Assembly (NCBI RefSeq): GCF_024707545.1
Contig: NZ_CP062229.1
Coordinates: 2,089,501-2,153,500, forward strand
Source of the DNA: Mesorhizobium onobrychidis
GTDB taxonomy: Bacteria; Pseudomonadota; Alphaproteobacteria; Rhizobiales; Rhizobiaceae
Direction of reading: 5' to 3'
Length of the DNA: 64,000 bases
In this document: positions 1 to 7,721 of the stretch, piece after piece
Layout: each line of letters starts with the position of its first letter
Position numbering within the stretch: the first letter of the stretch is position 1
Notes under the pieces: model-generated
The model's input: only the letters and a program-made list of their open reading frames with translations
What the model was told of the DNA's origin: nothing
Database searches by the model: none
Made by a program: the position numbers and the translations under genes

Positions 1-1909
1 TTGCCCGCTCGGCAGGCGCAGCCTCGGCTGGTTTGGCCGGTTCCGCCGCAGGAGCCGGTGCCGCGGGCGCCGTCTCGGCCGGTTTAGCCGGCTCGGCAGG
101 TGCCGGCGCTGCCGGGGCGGGTTCCGCCGGCACGGTCGGCGGCGTCGTGGCGATATCGTCCGAACCGGTCGGCAGTTCGGGCATCGCCGGCTCCGCAGTT
201 GCGGCTGGAGCCGTTTCTGCTGGTTTTGCCGGCTCGGCCGGAGCTGGCGCGGCTTCAGCCGGCTTGGCCGGTTCCTGGGCCGGTTCCGCTGCGGCGGCCG
301 TCGCGGTCTCGGTGATGCGGCCATCGAGCTTCGGCGTATAGGGCCGATGCGCGCCGAGATAATCGGCGACCACCTGTTCGAGGCCCGGACCGTAATCGTA
401 GGCGTTCTTGGCCTTGTCGGCGAATACGTCGTAGCCGTCGCCGCCCTGGCGCACAAAGTTGTTGGTGGCGACCAGGTAATCCTTATCCGGATCGATCGTG
501 GTCCACGCGCCGCCTTGCATGACTTCGACCGACTTGACGCGCCCGGCATTCGGGGCGGCCGATTTGTCGAATGAATACTTCAGGCCGGCAACCTGCGGGA
601 AGCGTCCGGCGCCGTCCTCGATCTGGCTGAGACCGTTCTCTAGCCCGGCAACCAGATCCCTGCCGGAAATCTGGAAGGTCGCCACTGTGTTCTGGAATGG
701 CAGCACGTTCAGCACCTCGCCCATGGTGACGGTGCCCTGGTCGATCGAAGCGCGCAGGCCGCCGCCATTCGTGATGACGATCTCGACACCCTGGTCCTTG
801 ACGCGGTCGAGGACGGCATCGGAGACAAGATTGCCCATCTCGCACTCGCGGGTGCGGCAGTTCTCGCGGCTGCCGTCGATCGCCTTGGTGGTCTCGGCGA
901 CCTCCTTGTTCTTCAACGCCTCGATCGGCGCGCCGAGCTCCTTGATGCGGGCAAGCACGGCGGGATCCGGCGTGATCGACTTGTCGAGGTAGATCGGGTC
1001 GCCGCTGGCTTGCTTGACGACGCCGTTGTCGTCGAACACGACCTTGAACTCGCCGAGATATTTCGAAAAGGACGCCGCCTGGACGACCGGCACCTTGTAG
1101 CCGTCCGGATTGTCGACCATCGTCGGGTAGGGGCCTTCAGCCTTGGGGTCGGTGTTGGACAGCAGCGAATGGCTGTGGCCGCCGACCACCACGTCGACAC
1201 CCGGGATCTTGGCGATGACGTCGCGCTCTCGCTTGTAGCCGATATGGGTGACCGCGATGATTTTGTTGACGCCTTCTCCCTTCAGCTTCTCGACCTCGGC
1301 CGTGATCGACTTGACGTCGTCCTCGATCGTGACGTTAGGGCCTGGCGAAGTGAGTTCCGGCGTGTCGTTGGTGACCGCGCCGACGACGCCGATCTTCTGG
1401 CCGCCGACCTCAATCACGATCGACGGTTTCACGCGGTCACCGAGCTTGGATTGCGCGTCGGCCTTCACATTGGCGCCTAGCACCGGAAACTTGATCATAT
1501 CCAAAAACGGCGCCAGCGCCGCCTCGCCGTCGTCGAACTCGTGATTGCCGACCGCCATGGCATCGAATTTCATCTGGTTGAGGAATTCGCCTTCGGTCTT
1601 GCCCTTGTAGGTGATGTAGAAGAGCGAACCCTGGAAATTATCGCCGGCGCTGAGCAGCAGCACGTTCTGGCCTTCCAGCTTCTTGCGCTCCTGGATGATC
1701 GCGGTGATCAGCCGCGCCGCGCCGCCGATGCACTCGCCCTTGGTCTCCTCTTCGGCCGAGCAGGTCGATTCATATTTGTTGTTGCTTTCGATGCGGCTGT
1801 GCCAGTCGTTGATGTGCAGGATGTTCAGCGTGTAGTCGGCAAAGGACACGCCGGCCGACAGGCCAAGCGTGGACGCCGACAGGGCGACAATGGCGGCGAT
1901 CTTCTTCAT
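1..1909 (-). CDS. 5'-nucleotidase / 2',3'-cyclic phosphodiesterase family protein (C-terminus runs off the window)
   Basis: Secreted metallophosphoesterase of the UshA/5'-nucleotidase family, expected to dephosphorylate nucleotides in the periplasm. The protein opens with a signal peptide (about residues 1-24, ending VSFA-DY). The two-metal catalytic motifs follow in order: NDWHSR (about 34-39), GDNFQGS (89-95), GNHEFD (121-126), THIGY and GGHSHS. The C-terminal substrate-binding domain includes TNGGGLR and NNFVRQGGDGYD. From about residue 533 the protein becomes a low-complexity tail of Pro, Ala, Glu and Lys (PAEPAKPAE-type units) that is still open at base 1, so the true C-terminus lies outside. 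This tail is longer than usual for the family and could span the cell wall or precede an anchor. The start at 1909 precedes a clear signal peptide. The family assignment is strong; the natural substrate is not determinable. Confidence 0.88.
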   Translation of the reverse strand, partial: MKKIAAIVALSASTLGLSAGVSFADYTLNILHINDWHSRIESNNKYESTCSAEEETKGECIGGAARLITAIIQERKKLEGQNVLLLSAGDNFQGSLFYITYKGKTEGEFLNQMKFDAMAVGNHEFDDGEAALAPFLDMIKFPVLGANVKADAQSKLGDRVKPSIVIEVGGQKIGVVGAVTNDTPELTSPGPNVTIEDDVKSITAEVEKLKGEGVNKIIAVTHIGYKRERDVIAKIPGVDVVVGGHSHSLLSNTDPKAEGPYPTMVDNPDGYKVPVVQAASFSKYLGEFKVVFDDNGVVKQASGDPIYLDKSITPDPAVLARIKELGAPIEALKNKEVAETTKAIDGSRENCRTRECEMGNLVSDAVLDRVKDQGVEIVITNGGGLRASIDQGTVTMGEVLNVLPFQNTVATFQISGRDLVAGLENGLSQIEDGAGRFPQVAGLKYSFDKSAAPNAGRVKSVEVMQGGAWTTIDPDKDYLVATNNFVRQGGDGYDVFADKAKNAYDYGPGLEQVVADYLGAHRPYTPKLDGRITETATAAAAEPAQEPAKPAEAAPAPAEPAKPAETAPAATAEPAMPELPTGSDDIATTPPTVPAEPAPAAPAPAEPAKPAETAPAAPAPAAEPAKPAEAAPAERA

Positions 1910-2033
1910 CTTCGTCTCCCGGATGACCTGTTTAACGCCCTTGCTTGACTGGAACATAACAGCCAGCTTTTCGCCCATGTTCACATCGCGTTTTAGCCGA
2001 TGCAAGCGGAATCGGGGACAGCTTAGCCGGCGC

Positions 2034-2064
2034 AAAAAGGACGGCGGCCTCAAGCCGCCGTCCT
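2034..2064 (-). terminator. Rho-independent terminator
   Basis: A perfect 11-bp stem (2038-2048 with 2054-2064) has a 5-nt loop and, read on the minus strand, ends in a run of five T (2034-2038). It lies just beyond the stop of the Omp10-like lipoprotein gene. Confidence 0.8.
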
Positions 2065-2087
2065 TTGCAAAGCAGTTCAGTAGGGGC

Positions 2088-2462
2088 TCAGGTGCGTCGC
2101 GTCAGCACGAAGTTCTGCCCGCTCGCGCTGGTGCAATTAAGCTGGGAGGTGGAGATCAACAAGCAGTTGAAGCTGATCGGCGTCTGGCGGATCAGCGAAG
2201 TGCCCTGGATCTCGACCGAGGTGCCGCCGGTCATGGTGTAGCTGCCGTCGGCAAGTTTCTGGCCGGTGTCGGTCGCGACGGTGTTGAAGCTGCCGCCGGC
2301 GAAGGTCGACAGGCCCGTGCCTTGCGCGTCGATCCATGAGCCTTCGACCGGGCTCCGCGCGGCCAATGGCGGCCCGCCCGGGCCGGCGGTGGTGCACGCC
2401 GCCAAGGCGGCAGCGGCCGCGACAATGCCGGCCGAAAGCAATTTGCGCGCAATCGTCATCAT
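2088..2462 (-). CDS. Omp10-like outer-membrane lipoprotein
   Basis: Small 124-residue lipoprotein resembling Brucella Omp10. The N-terminus is a lipoprotein signal: a basic start, a hydrophobic Ala-rich stretch, and the lipobox LAAC with the acylated Cys at about residue 23. The mature part has the Omp10-type pattern: EGSW followed by D and G, a Phe-Gly-Gly segment, TDTGQKLADGSY, a FNC...LNC pair of cysteines that may form a disulfide, and a final LTRR. An in-frame upstream extension exists, but the ATG at 2462 has a strong GAGGAG-type ribosome site and starts directly at the signal peptide. It is a single gene followed by its own terminator. The function of Omp10 proteins is poorly defined; they contribute to envelope integrity in Brucella. 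Family call from remembered sequence similarity. Confidence 0.78.
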   Translation of the reverse strand: MMTIARKLLSAGIVAAAAALAACTTAGPGGPPLAARSPVEGSWIDAQGTGLSTFAGGSFNTVATDTGQKLADGSYTMTGGTSVEIQGTSLIRQTPISFNCLLISTSQLNCTSASGQNFVLTRRT

Positions 2463-2484
2463 CAAAATCCTCTCCTCTCGCATC

Positions 2485-2579
2485 GGCCCGAAAATCGATC
2501 CGATTTTTCGGAAAGCACGATGCGCACATTTCAAGCGCTGGAGCGCACTTTGTGCGTCCAAATGGACGCACGTCGCTCT
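2485..2579 (-). repeat. Dispersed intergenic repeat, copy A
   Basis: On the minus strand this 95-bp stretch matches the copy at 19829-19933 almost along its whole length: an AGAGCGACGTGCGTCC start, the inverted TTGGACGCAC, a GCATCGTGCTTTCCGAAAA core and an ATCGATTTTCGGGCC end. It contains internal inverted repeats. It lies in the upstream region of the lipoprotein gene. Confidence 0.75.
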
Positions 2580-2636
2580 GGGCCACCTTCCTTCAATCGC
2601 CCGATTTCCAGGCGATTGCAAGGCAGTGAGACATTG

Positions 2637-2673
2637 CTATCGAACGAGGATGCTACACTATCGAACGAGGATG
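2637..2673. repeat. 21-bp tandem duplication at the 3' end of the homospermidine synthase gene
   Basis: The 16-mer CTATCGAACGAGGATG occurs at 2637-2652 and again at 2658-2673, a 21-bp period. The second copy holds the last codons and stop of hss; the first lies just beyond it, in the same frame, and carries another stop. Confidence 0.8.
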
Positions 2674-4103
2674 TTGCGGAATTGCCATGGGTCGTTTTTG
2701 TCGAGGTCTTCCGGGAACAGACCAGGGCGGTTATCGAGCGGCGTCCAATCGGTGTAGTAGCCCTTGATCGGCCCCAGATAGGGGGACTGCACTTCCAGGC
2801 AGCGCCTGTAGTCCATCTCGTCGGCCTCGACGATGCCGGCCTCGGGATTTTCCAGCGCCCAGACCATGCCCGCCAGCACTGCCGACGTGACCTGCATGCC
2901 CGTGGCGTTCTGATACGGCGCCAGCTTGCGCGCTTCCGCCAGCGACAGTTGCGAACCATACCAATAGGCGTTCTTGTCGTGGCCGTAGAGCAGCACGCCG
3001 AGCTCGTCGACACCGTCGACCAGTTCGTTCTCATCGAGCACGTGATGCACGGGTTGTGCCTTGCCGGCGGCACCGAACATCTCGTGCAGCGACACCACGG
3101 CGTCGTTGCAGGGATGGTAGGCATAGTGACAGGTCGGGCGATATTGAACTTTGCCCTTCTTGCCGCGCAGGGTGAAGAAGTCGGCGATCGAAATCGACTC
3201 GTTGTGCGTCACCAGGAAGCCGTATTGCGGGCCGGGCGTCGGGCACCAGCTGCGCACACGCGTGTTGGCGCCCGGCTGCTCCAGATAGATTGCGGCCCTC
3301 GAGCCATGCTTGTGCTTCTTGCCGTTCTTCGGCATCCACGTCTCATGCGTGCCCCAGCCGAGCTCGGCCGGTTGAAGCCCTTCCGAGATGAAGCCTTCGA
3401 CCGACCAGGTGTTCCAGAACACGTTCATCGGCTTCGGCTTCTTGGTGCGCTGTGTGTCGCGCTCGGCGATGTGGATACCCTTGACGCCGGCCTTCTTCAT
3501 CAGCCTCGCCCAGCCTTCGCGATCATGCTGCGCAGGCTCCGAGAACTCGAGGCCAAGATCGGTGGCGAGGTTGACCAGCGCCTGCTTGACGAACCAAGAG
3601 ACCATGCCTGGATTGGCGCCGCAGGTGGAGATTGCGGTCGCCCCGCCGGGATGCGCGTGCTTTTCTTCGATCATGGATTCACGCAGCGCGTAGTTGCTGC
3701 GGCTGGCATTGTCGGCCTTGGTATCGAAATAGAAGCCGAGCCACGGCTCTACGACGGTGTCGATGTAAAGCACACCCAGCTTGCGACAGAGCCGCATCAA
3801 ATCCACTGAGCCGGTGTCGACCGAGAGGTTGACGCAAAAGCCCTGGCCACCGCCTTTGGTCAGCAGCGGCGTCAGCAGCTTCTTGTAGTTCTTCTTGGTC
3901 ACCGCATCCTGCACGAAGGTGATGTCGCGCTCGTCGAGCAGCTTGCGATCGGTATCGCGTGGGTCGATGACCGTCATGCGCGACTTGTCGAACTTGAAAT
4001 GGCGCTCGATCAGCGGCAGCGTTCCCCGTCCGATCGAGCCGAAGCCGATCATCACGACAGGGCCGGTGATCTCGCCGTAAACGGGCCAGTTTTCATTCGC
4101 CAT
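2658..4103 (-). CDS. hss: Homospermidine synthase
   Basis: NAD-dependent enzyme that makes sym-homospermidine from two putrescines (EC 2.5.1.44), a major polyamine of many Rhizobiales. The 481-residue protein has the usual bacterial length. A dinucleotide-binding loop GFGSIGRG is at about residues 20-27, followed by characteristic family stretches: DTVVEPW, TCGANPGMVSWF, ELGWGTHE, YLEQPG and NPEAGIVEADEMD. The start at 4103 was chosen over a longer in-frame version because a GAGGGAG ribosome site precedes it and the family begins close to MANENWPVYG. It is monocistronic. The ornithine decarboxylase at 31457 could supply putrescine. The 3' end carries a 21-bp duplication that repeats the stop codon. 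Confidence 0.95.
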   Translation of the reverse strand: MANENWPVYGEITGPVVMIGFGSIGRGTLPLIERHFKFDKSRMTVIDPRDTDRKLLDERDITFVQDAVTKKNYKKLLTPLLTKGGGQGFCVNLSVDTGSVDLMRLCRKLGVLYIDTVVEPWLGFYFDTKADNASRSNYALRESMIEEKHAHPGGATAISTCGANPGMVSWFVKQALVNLATDLGLEFSEPAQHDREGWARLMKKAGVKGIHIAERDTQRTKKPKPMNVFWNTWSVEGFISEGLQPAELGWGTHETWMPKNGKKHKHGSRAAIYLEQPGANTRVRSWCPTPGPQYGFLVTHNESISIADFFTLRGKKGKVQYRPTCHYAYHPCNDAVVSLHEMFGAAGKAQPVHHVLDENELVDGVDELGVLLYGHDKNAYWYGSQLSLAEARKLAPYQNATGMQVTSAVLAGMVWALENPEAGIVEADEMDYRRCLEVQSPYLGPIKGYYTDWTPLDNRPGLFPEDLDKNDPWQFRNILVR

Positions 4104-4470
4104 TTTATCGATTACTCCCTCAGATAGGCTGAAAAGCCGGGCAAACAGACGCAAAGCGGAGCATTTTTTTTGCCCGACCGCCACGCGCTACAACCACAGA
4201 TCATTGTCATAAACCAGCGAAAAGCCGCGAGCTACGCCGCATTCGTCATGTGGTTAAGGAGGACGACCAGTCGCTGACGGTCGGCGGTCATTGCCTTGTG
4301 GTCGAGTTGGGCGAAGTCGAGCGCCAGCAATGGCGCGGAAAAGATGCGGCGAGCACTAGCTCTCGTCGATGGTCCCCGATCCGGGCCACAGCCCTATGCC
4401 TCGGTAACTCTTCTGCCGCGCCCCCAGCTTTGGCCGACAGGCCAAGCAACCTGCAGATACGCCGATCTAT
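4104..4470. other. Intergenic region, possible coding remnant
   Basis: No convincing intact gene. It holds the hss upstream region, with an A/T-rich run at 4163-4171 (plus strand). On the minus strand, about 4241-4350 can be read as a short protein-like C-terminus (ALDFAQLDHKAMTADRQRL...), which might be the end of a lost gene, but I cannot identify it. Confidence 0.3.
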
Positions 4471-4731
4471 TCACCCTTGCGGCAGATCCTGCGAGGTCAC
4501 ATTGGCGATTGCCTTGTTGACTCGGATCGTCTCGATTTTCTCGCCGGGACGCATTATGCCGATCACCGTTTCGATGTCGGGACAGCCATCTTTGCGGCAT
4601 ACCAGCTCCGTGACGGACACGACGACATCGTCATCGAGCCCGCGGGCCTCACGAACCCAGACCTTGATCTGGCTGGTCTTCTCCAGAAGGGCAAACCCGC
4701 GCGGGGCGAGTGGGTTCGCGAGACGATTCAT
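4471..4731 (-). CDS. Small conserved-looking protein next to COG0523 GTPase
   Basis: An 86-residue cytoplasmic protein that I do not recognise by name. It has no signal peptide or membrane segment. A central CRKDGCP motif gives two cysteines four residues apart, followed by ETVIGIMRPGEK and a basic stretch with a TSQDL ending. Similar small proteins with a GCPxxET motif are, to my memory, commonly found next to CobW-type GTPases, suggesting a metal-linked role; that is inference. It lies downstream of the GTPase gene on the same strand, so it may be the last gene of a zur-GTPase-small protein transcript, although about 80 bases separate it from the old GTPase stop. A GGGACGGGAT sequence upstream may serve as ribosome site. 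Confidence 0.6.
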   Translation of the reverse strand: MNRLANPLAPRGFALLEKTSQIKVWVREARGLDDDVVVSVTELVCRKDGCPDIETVIGIMRPGEKIETIRVNKAIANVTSQDLPQG

Positions 4732-4916
4732 GTACGATCCCGTCCCGAAGACGAAGACGCTCGGGCTGACCCAAGGGATAAAGGCCGCGCGGTCTTGTCA
4801 GCGTTGCCGAACCTATGCACTCACGGCCCCTACAGCGTCCACGTCGGCACGGCATTTGAGGAAACCATCTTCAATCAGGCCTTTGGGCAGGTTGCGGCCG
4901 ATAAACACCAGACGGC

Positions 4917-5828
4917 TCACGCGCTTCTCCCCCTCTTTCCAACCTCTTTCCAGGGGCGCTGGTGGTCGCCTTCCAGCAGCATGTGGACGGCCTGGACGAC
5001 AAAGCGGTCATCATCGCCCTTGAATGCCAGGATGCCCTTCATGCGCAGCATGTCGACGCCGAATTTCTGTGTGATCATCTGGATCCATGGCAAGAACTTG
5101 CGCGGATCGATCGAAGCTTCCGTGACGAGAGAAAAGCTGGTGACGTGATCGTCATGCTCATGGTCGTGTTCCGCATCGAGAAAGTCCGGCTCGACTTCTA
5201 GGACACGGTTCAGATCGAACGCGCCGCGATCCAGAACCTCGCCGAGTGGAACATTGCAACGTGTGGAATGCTTGATCGCAGCCGTCGGGTTGATCCTGCG
5301 AATGCGCGCCTCCACTGCCTTGAGTTCGGTCGGCGTTACCAAGTCGATCTTGTTGAGTGTGACGATATCGGCAAAGGCGAGTTGCTCCTGCGCCTCGTGC
5401 GCATGATCCAACTCGCCGAGGAGATGCTTCGCATCGACAACGATAACGATCGCGTCGAGTTTCGTCTTCTGCCTGATGTCATCGTCGACGAAGAAGGTCT
5501 GGGCGACGGGTGCGGGATCGGCGAGGCCGGTCGTCTCGATCAGGATTGCGTCGAAATGGTCCCTGCGCCGCATCAAGCTCTCAATGATACGGATCAGGTC
5601 GCCGCGCACCGTGCAGCAGATGCAGCCGTTATTCATCTCGAAGACTTCTTCGTCGGTATCGACAATGAGGTCGTTGTCGATGCCAACCTCGCCGAACTCG
5701 TTGACGATCACGGCGTATCGCCTGCCATGCTGTTCGGTCAGAATGCGGTTGAGCAGCGTCGTCTTGCCAGCGCCGAGGTAACCGGTAAGAACCGTGACGG
5801 GCATTTGCTGGGAGGCTTCAAGAGGCAT
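4917..5828 (-). CDS. COG0523 (CobW/ZigA-type) GTPase, C-terminus frameshifted
   Basis: G3E-family GTPase proposed to act as a metallochaperone under zinc limitation. Visible motifs: Walker [10 protein letters not shown] (about residues 16-24), the metal site GCICC (68-72), NKID guanine-specificity motif, and a His/Asp-rich EHDHEHDDH segment (about 220). The start at 5828 has a GGAG site. The C-terminal CobW_C domain is cut short: an 11-bp near-perfect tandem duplication (4932-4953) shifts the frame, giving a short novel end. Deleting one repeat unit restores [20 protein letters not shown] and continues to a stop at 4813-4815, about 35 residues further. The gene follows zur with an 84-bp gap and is probably transcribed with it. 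Whether the shortened protein works is unknown. Confidence 0.88.
   Translation of the reverse strand: MPLEASQQMPVTVLTGYLGAGKTTLLNRILTEQHGRRYAVIVNEFGEVGIDNDLIVDTDEEVFEMNNGCICCTVRGDLIRIIESLMRRRDHFDAILIETTGLADPAPVAQTFFVDDDIRQKTKLDAIVIVVDAKHLLGELDHAHEAQEQLAFADIVTLNKIDLVTPTELKAVEARIRRINPTAAIKHSTRCNVPLGEVLDRGAFDLNRVLEVEPDFLDAEHDHEHDDHVTSFSLVTEASIDPRKFLPWIQMITQKFGVDMLRMKGILAFKGDDDRFVVQAVHMLLEGDHQRPWKEVGKRGRSA
4932..4953. repeat. 11-bp tandem duplication causing a frameshift in the GTPase gene
   Basis: CCTCTTTCCAA (4932-4942) is followed directly by CCTCTTTCCAG (4943-4953), matching at 10 of 11 positions. Removal of one unit restores the expected CobW C-terminal reading frame on the minus strand. 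Confidence 0.85.
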
Positions 5829-5912
5829 GGTCGTCTCCGGATGTAGGATTGCGGATTTCAGCTGGTTCAGGCGCGAGCCAATTGGATCGCCCGTAGACGT
5901 AAGGCGGGCGTC

Positions 5913-6296
5913 TCATCGATGCGCGCAAGCCTCGCAGAGACCCGAAAGCTCCACCGTGGCCGACTTGGTTTGGAAGCCCTGCCGTCGGGCAATCCGGCGC
6001 AGCACCCGCTCCAATGCCTGGTCATGAACTTCACTTGCCCGCCCGCAATTCGCGCAGATTGCAAAAGCGGCGCGCCCATGGGTGCCGCATTCGCTGTGGA
6101 GGCAGAGCGCAAACGCGCTCAGGCTCTCGATCCTGTGAACCAGGCCCTCCTCGATGAGCCGATCCAGAGCGCGATAGATCTGTAGCGGTGAGCGGAGCCC
6201 TTCCTGGCGAAGAAGTTCAAGCAGTTCGTAGGCCCCCATCGGCCTCTCGGAGCGCGTCAACGCGTCGAGCACCAACTGCTGGTTGCGTCCAGGCAT
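5913..6296 (-). CDS. zur: Zur, zinc-responsive Fur-family repressor
   Basis: DNA-binding repressor that, with zinc bound, shuts off zinc-uptake genes. The 127-residue protein has a winged-helix N-terminus (RSPLQIYRALDRLIEEGLVHRIES) typical of Fur-family proteins, a zinc-sensing stretch HSECGTHGR, and two CxxC pairs (CANC and CEAC) that form the structural zinc site. A longer in-frame version with a GTG start at 6332 exists, but the ATG at 6296 has a GAGGGAA ribosome site at good spacing. A perfect Zur box lies about 50 bases upstream, so the gene is probably autoregulated. It heads the minus-strand group with the COG0523 GTPase and is divergent from the azt genes. Confidence 0.9.
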   Translation of the reverse strand: MPGRNQQLVLDALTRSERPMGAYELLELLRQEGLRSPLQIYRALDRLIEEGLVHRIESLSAFALCLHSECGTHGRAAFAICANCGRASEVHDQALERVLRRIARRQGFQTKSATVELSGLCEACAHR

Positions 6297-6345
6297 CCAC
6301 TGTTCCCTCGTGTTCCAGGCAGTTTTGAGCACAGCGGTATCGTTA

Positions 6346-6358
6346 GTTATAATATAAC
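6346..6358. promoter_or_regulatory. Zur box between zur and the azt genes
   Basis: GTTATAATATAAC is a perfect inverted repeat around one central base and matches the alphaproteobacterial Zur operator pattern. It is placed to control both zur and the divergent azt genes. Confidence 0.8.
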
Positions 6359-6378
6359 GTTTTCGATTGACGAACGTG

Positions 6379-6393
6379 ATAACATAACATAAC
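6379..6393. promoter_or_regulatory. Three tandem ATAAC units, possible second Zur-binding region
   Basis: ATAAC occurs three times in direct succession, each equal to one half-site of the neighbouring Zur box. No full inverted repeat is formed, so this may be a degenerate site or simple tandem repeat. Confidence 0.4.
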
Positions 6394-6444
6394 GGATCGT
6401 CAACAGCTGGGCTGACTTTGATGGCTCCCGCGGAGATGGATCGA

Positions 6445-6633
6445 ATGGCTGCCTGTGTGATCTTTCAAGACCTGACGCTGGGCTACAACAGCCATCCCGC
6501 CGTGCATCACCTCGATGGGATCGTCCGGCGCGGCGATCATCTGTCGGCGGGCACGATCTACGCTTCTTCCATCTCTGCCGGGACGCGCGGCTGCTCGCCA
6601 CGCGTCCGGCACGTCTCCCACAGAACCGCTTGA
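6445..6633 (+). pseudogene. N-terminal stub of zinc ABC transporter ATPase (AztA-like)
   Basis: The ATG at 6445, with a GGAG ribosome site, opens a reading frame whose first residues (VIFQDLTLGYNSHPAVHHL, then DGIVRRGD) match the start of AztA/ZnuC-type ATPases. The frame should then continue into Walker A, but the resemblance stops at about residue 32 and a short unrelated sequence runs to a stop at 6633. No Walker A, signature or Walker B motif and no permease gene follow; the zinc-binding protein gene begins 17 bases later. The simplest reading is a deletion that removed most of aztA and all of aztB. The origin of the last 90 bases is unresolved; one alternative frame contains an HDL triplet like an ABC H-loop, which is weak. 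Confidence 0.72.
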
Positions 6634-6650
6634 ACAAAGGAGTTGATCGA

Positions 6651-7637
6651 ATGTCCAGGACGCTGAAGCTCGCCGCCGTGATGGGCGTCATAACATCGTT
6701 GCCAATCATCCCGTCGGTGGCCGCGGCCGAGAACCTCAAGGTTGTCGCCAGTTTCTCGATCATTGGCGATTTCGCCAAGAATGTCGGCGGTGACCGTGTC
6801 GACATCATCACGCTGGTCGGCCCGAATGGTGACGCCCATGTCTACGAACCGAAGCCGGCCGACGCGGCCACTGTCGGTTCTGCCGACGTGGTGCTGGTCA
6901 ACGGCCTCCAGTTCGAGGGCTTCCTCCAGCGTCTCGTCGAGGCGAGCGCGACGAAAGCGCCGGTCGTGGAATTGACCAAAGGCGGCGAGGTGTTGCGCAA
7001 CACCGAGGAAGAAGGTCACCACGATCAGGATAAAGCCGCCAAGGGTGAGGAAGGGCACGCCGCGGAGGCGAAAGAGGGCCATGAGGAAGGGCACCATCAT
7101 CACGGCGAGTTCGATCCTCATGCATGGCAGTCGGTGCATAATGCCGAACTCTATGTGAAGAACATCGCCGATGCCTTCTGTGCCGCCGATGCAGCCGGCT
7201 GCGACACTTATCGGGCCAATGCCGAATCATACGGCCAGCAGCTCGCGGCATTGGAAGAGGAGATCAAGGCTGCTGTAGCTGAGATCCCCGAGGACAAGCG
7301 CACGATCATCACCTCGCACGACGCCTATGGGTATTTCGAGCACGAATACGGCATAAAATTCCTCGCACCGGAGGGCGTCTCCACCGAATCTGAGGCTTCA
7401 GCCGCCGATGTCGCGGCCCTCATCAAACAGATCAGGCAAGACAAGGCTTCGGCAATCTTCGTGGAAAACGTCACCAATCCGCGCCTGATCGAGCAGATCG
7501 CCAGCGAGACGGGCCTGAAAATCGGCGGTGAACTCTACTCCGACGCCCTGTCGGACGAGAACGGTCCGGCGGCGACCTATCTCGAGATGATGCGGCACAA
7601 CATCACGGCGATCAAAGGCGCGATCCTCGGAAGCTGA
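6651..7637 (+). CDS. aztC: Zinc ABC transporter periplasmic binding protein (AztC/ZnuA)
   Basis: Periplasmic cluster A-I binding protein that captures zinc. The 328-residue protein has a signal peptide ending near SVAAA-EN. Metal ligands typical of the family are visible: GDAHVYEP, FDPHAW, TSHDAYGYF and the acidic YSDALS near the end. A flexible His/Glu-rich loop (about residues 120-155, with GHHHHGEF) precedes the second ligand, as in ZnuA proteins. The start at 6651 has an AAAGGAG site. It is the first intact gene of the azt operon; its ATPase and permease partners are missing here, so it must work with a transporter encoded elsewhere, act only as a zinc-binding protein, or be stranded. Named aztC rather than znuA because of the aztD neighbour. 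Confidence 0.9.
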   Translation: MSRTLKLAAVMGVITSLPIIPSVAAAENLKVVASFSIIGDFAKNVGGDRVDIITLVGPNGDAHVYEPKPADAATVGSADVVLVNGLQFEGFLQRLVEASATKAPVVELTKGGEVLRNTEEEGHHDQDKAAKGEEGHAAEAKEGHEEGHHHHGEFDPHAWQSVHNAELYVKNIADAFCAADAAGCDTYRANAESYGQQLAALEEEIKAAVAEIPEDKRTIITSHDAYGYFEHEYGIKFLAPEGVSTESEASAADVAALIKQIRQDKASAIFVENVTNPRLIEQIASETGLKIGGELYSDALSDENGPAATYLEMMRHNITAIKGAILGS

Positions 7638-7648
7638 TCGTCGCGCCA

Positions 7649-7681
7649 CGACGGAAAGGCGGAGCAATCCGCCTTTCGTCG
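7649..7681 (+). terminator. Hairpin between aztC and aztD
   Basis: A long inverted repeat (about 14 bp, CGACGGAAAGGCGGA with its complement) sits 12 bases after the aztC stop and just before the aztD Zur box. It lacks a T run, so it may be an attenuator or mRNA-stabilising stem rather than a true terminator. Confidence 0.5.
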
Positions 7682-7691
7682 ACCGCAATCA

Positions 7692-7704
7692 GTTATGTAA
7701 TAAC
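7692..7704. promoter_or_regulatory. Zur box upstream of aztD
   Basis: GTTATGTAATAAC has inverted half-sites GTTAT and ATAAC separated by three bases, the same architecture as the box at 6346. It lies 18 bases before the aztD start, implying a separate zinc-regulated promoter for aztD. Confidence 0.7.
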
Positions 7705-7721
7705 ATCCAAGGGAGAATACC

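Noticed and set aside
33..341. Gly/Ala/Ser-rich plus-strand frame at the left edge
   Set aside because: Antisense to the Pro/Ala repeats of the nucleotidase tail; the repetition comes from that gene.
2520..3809. Open reading frame of 429 codons on the plus strand opposite hss
   Set aside because: It is antisense to homospermidine synthase, whose minus-strand product has clear family motifs. High GC content produces long shadow frames.
4250..5023. 257-codon plus-strand frame across the GTPase region
   Set aside because: It is antisense to the GTPase 3' end and the small Cys protein, both better supported.
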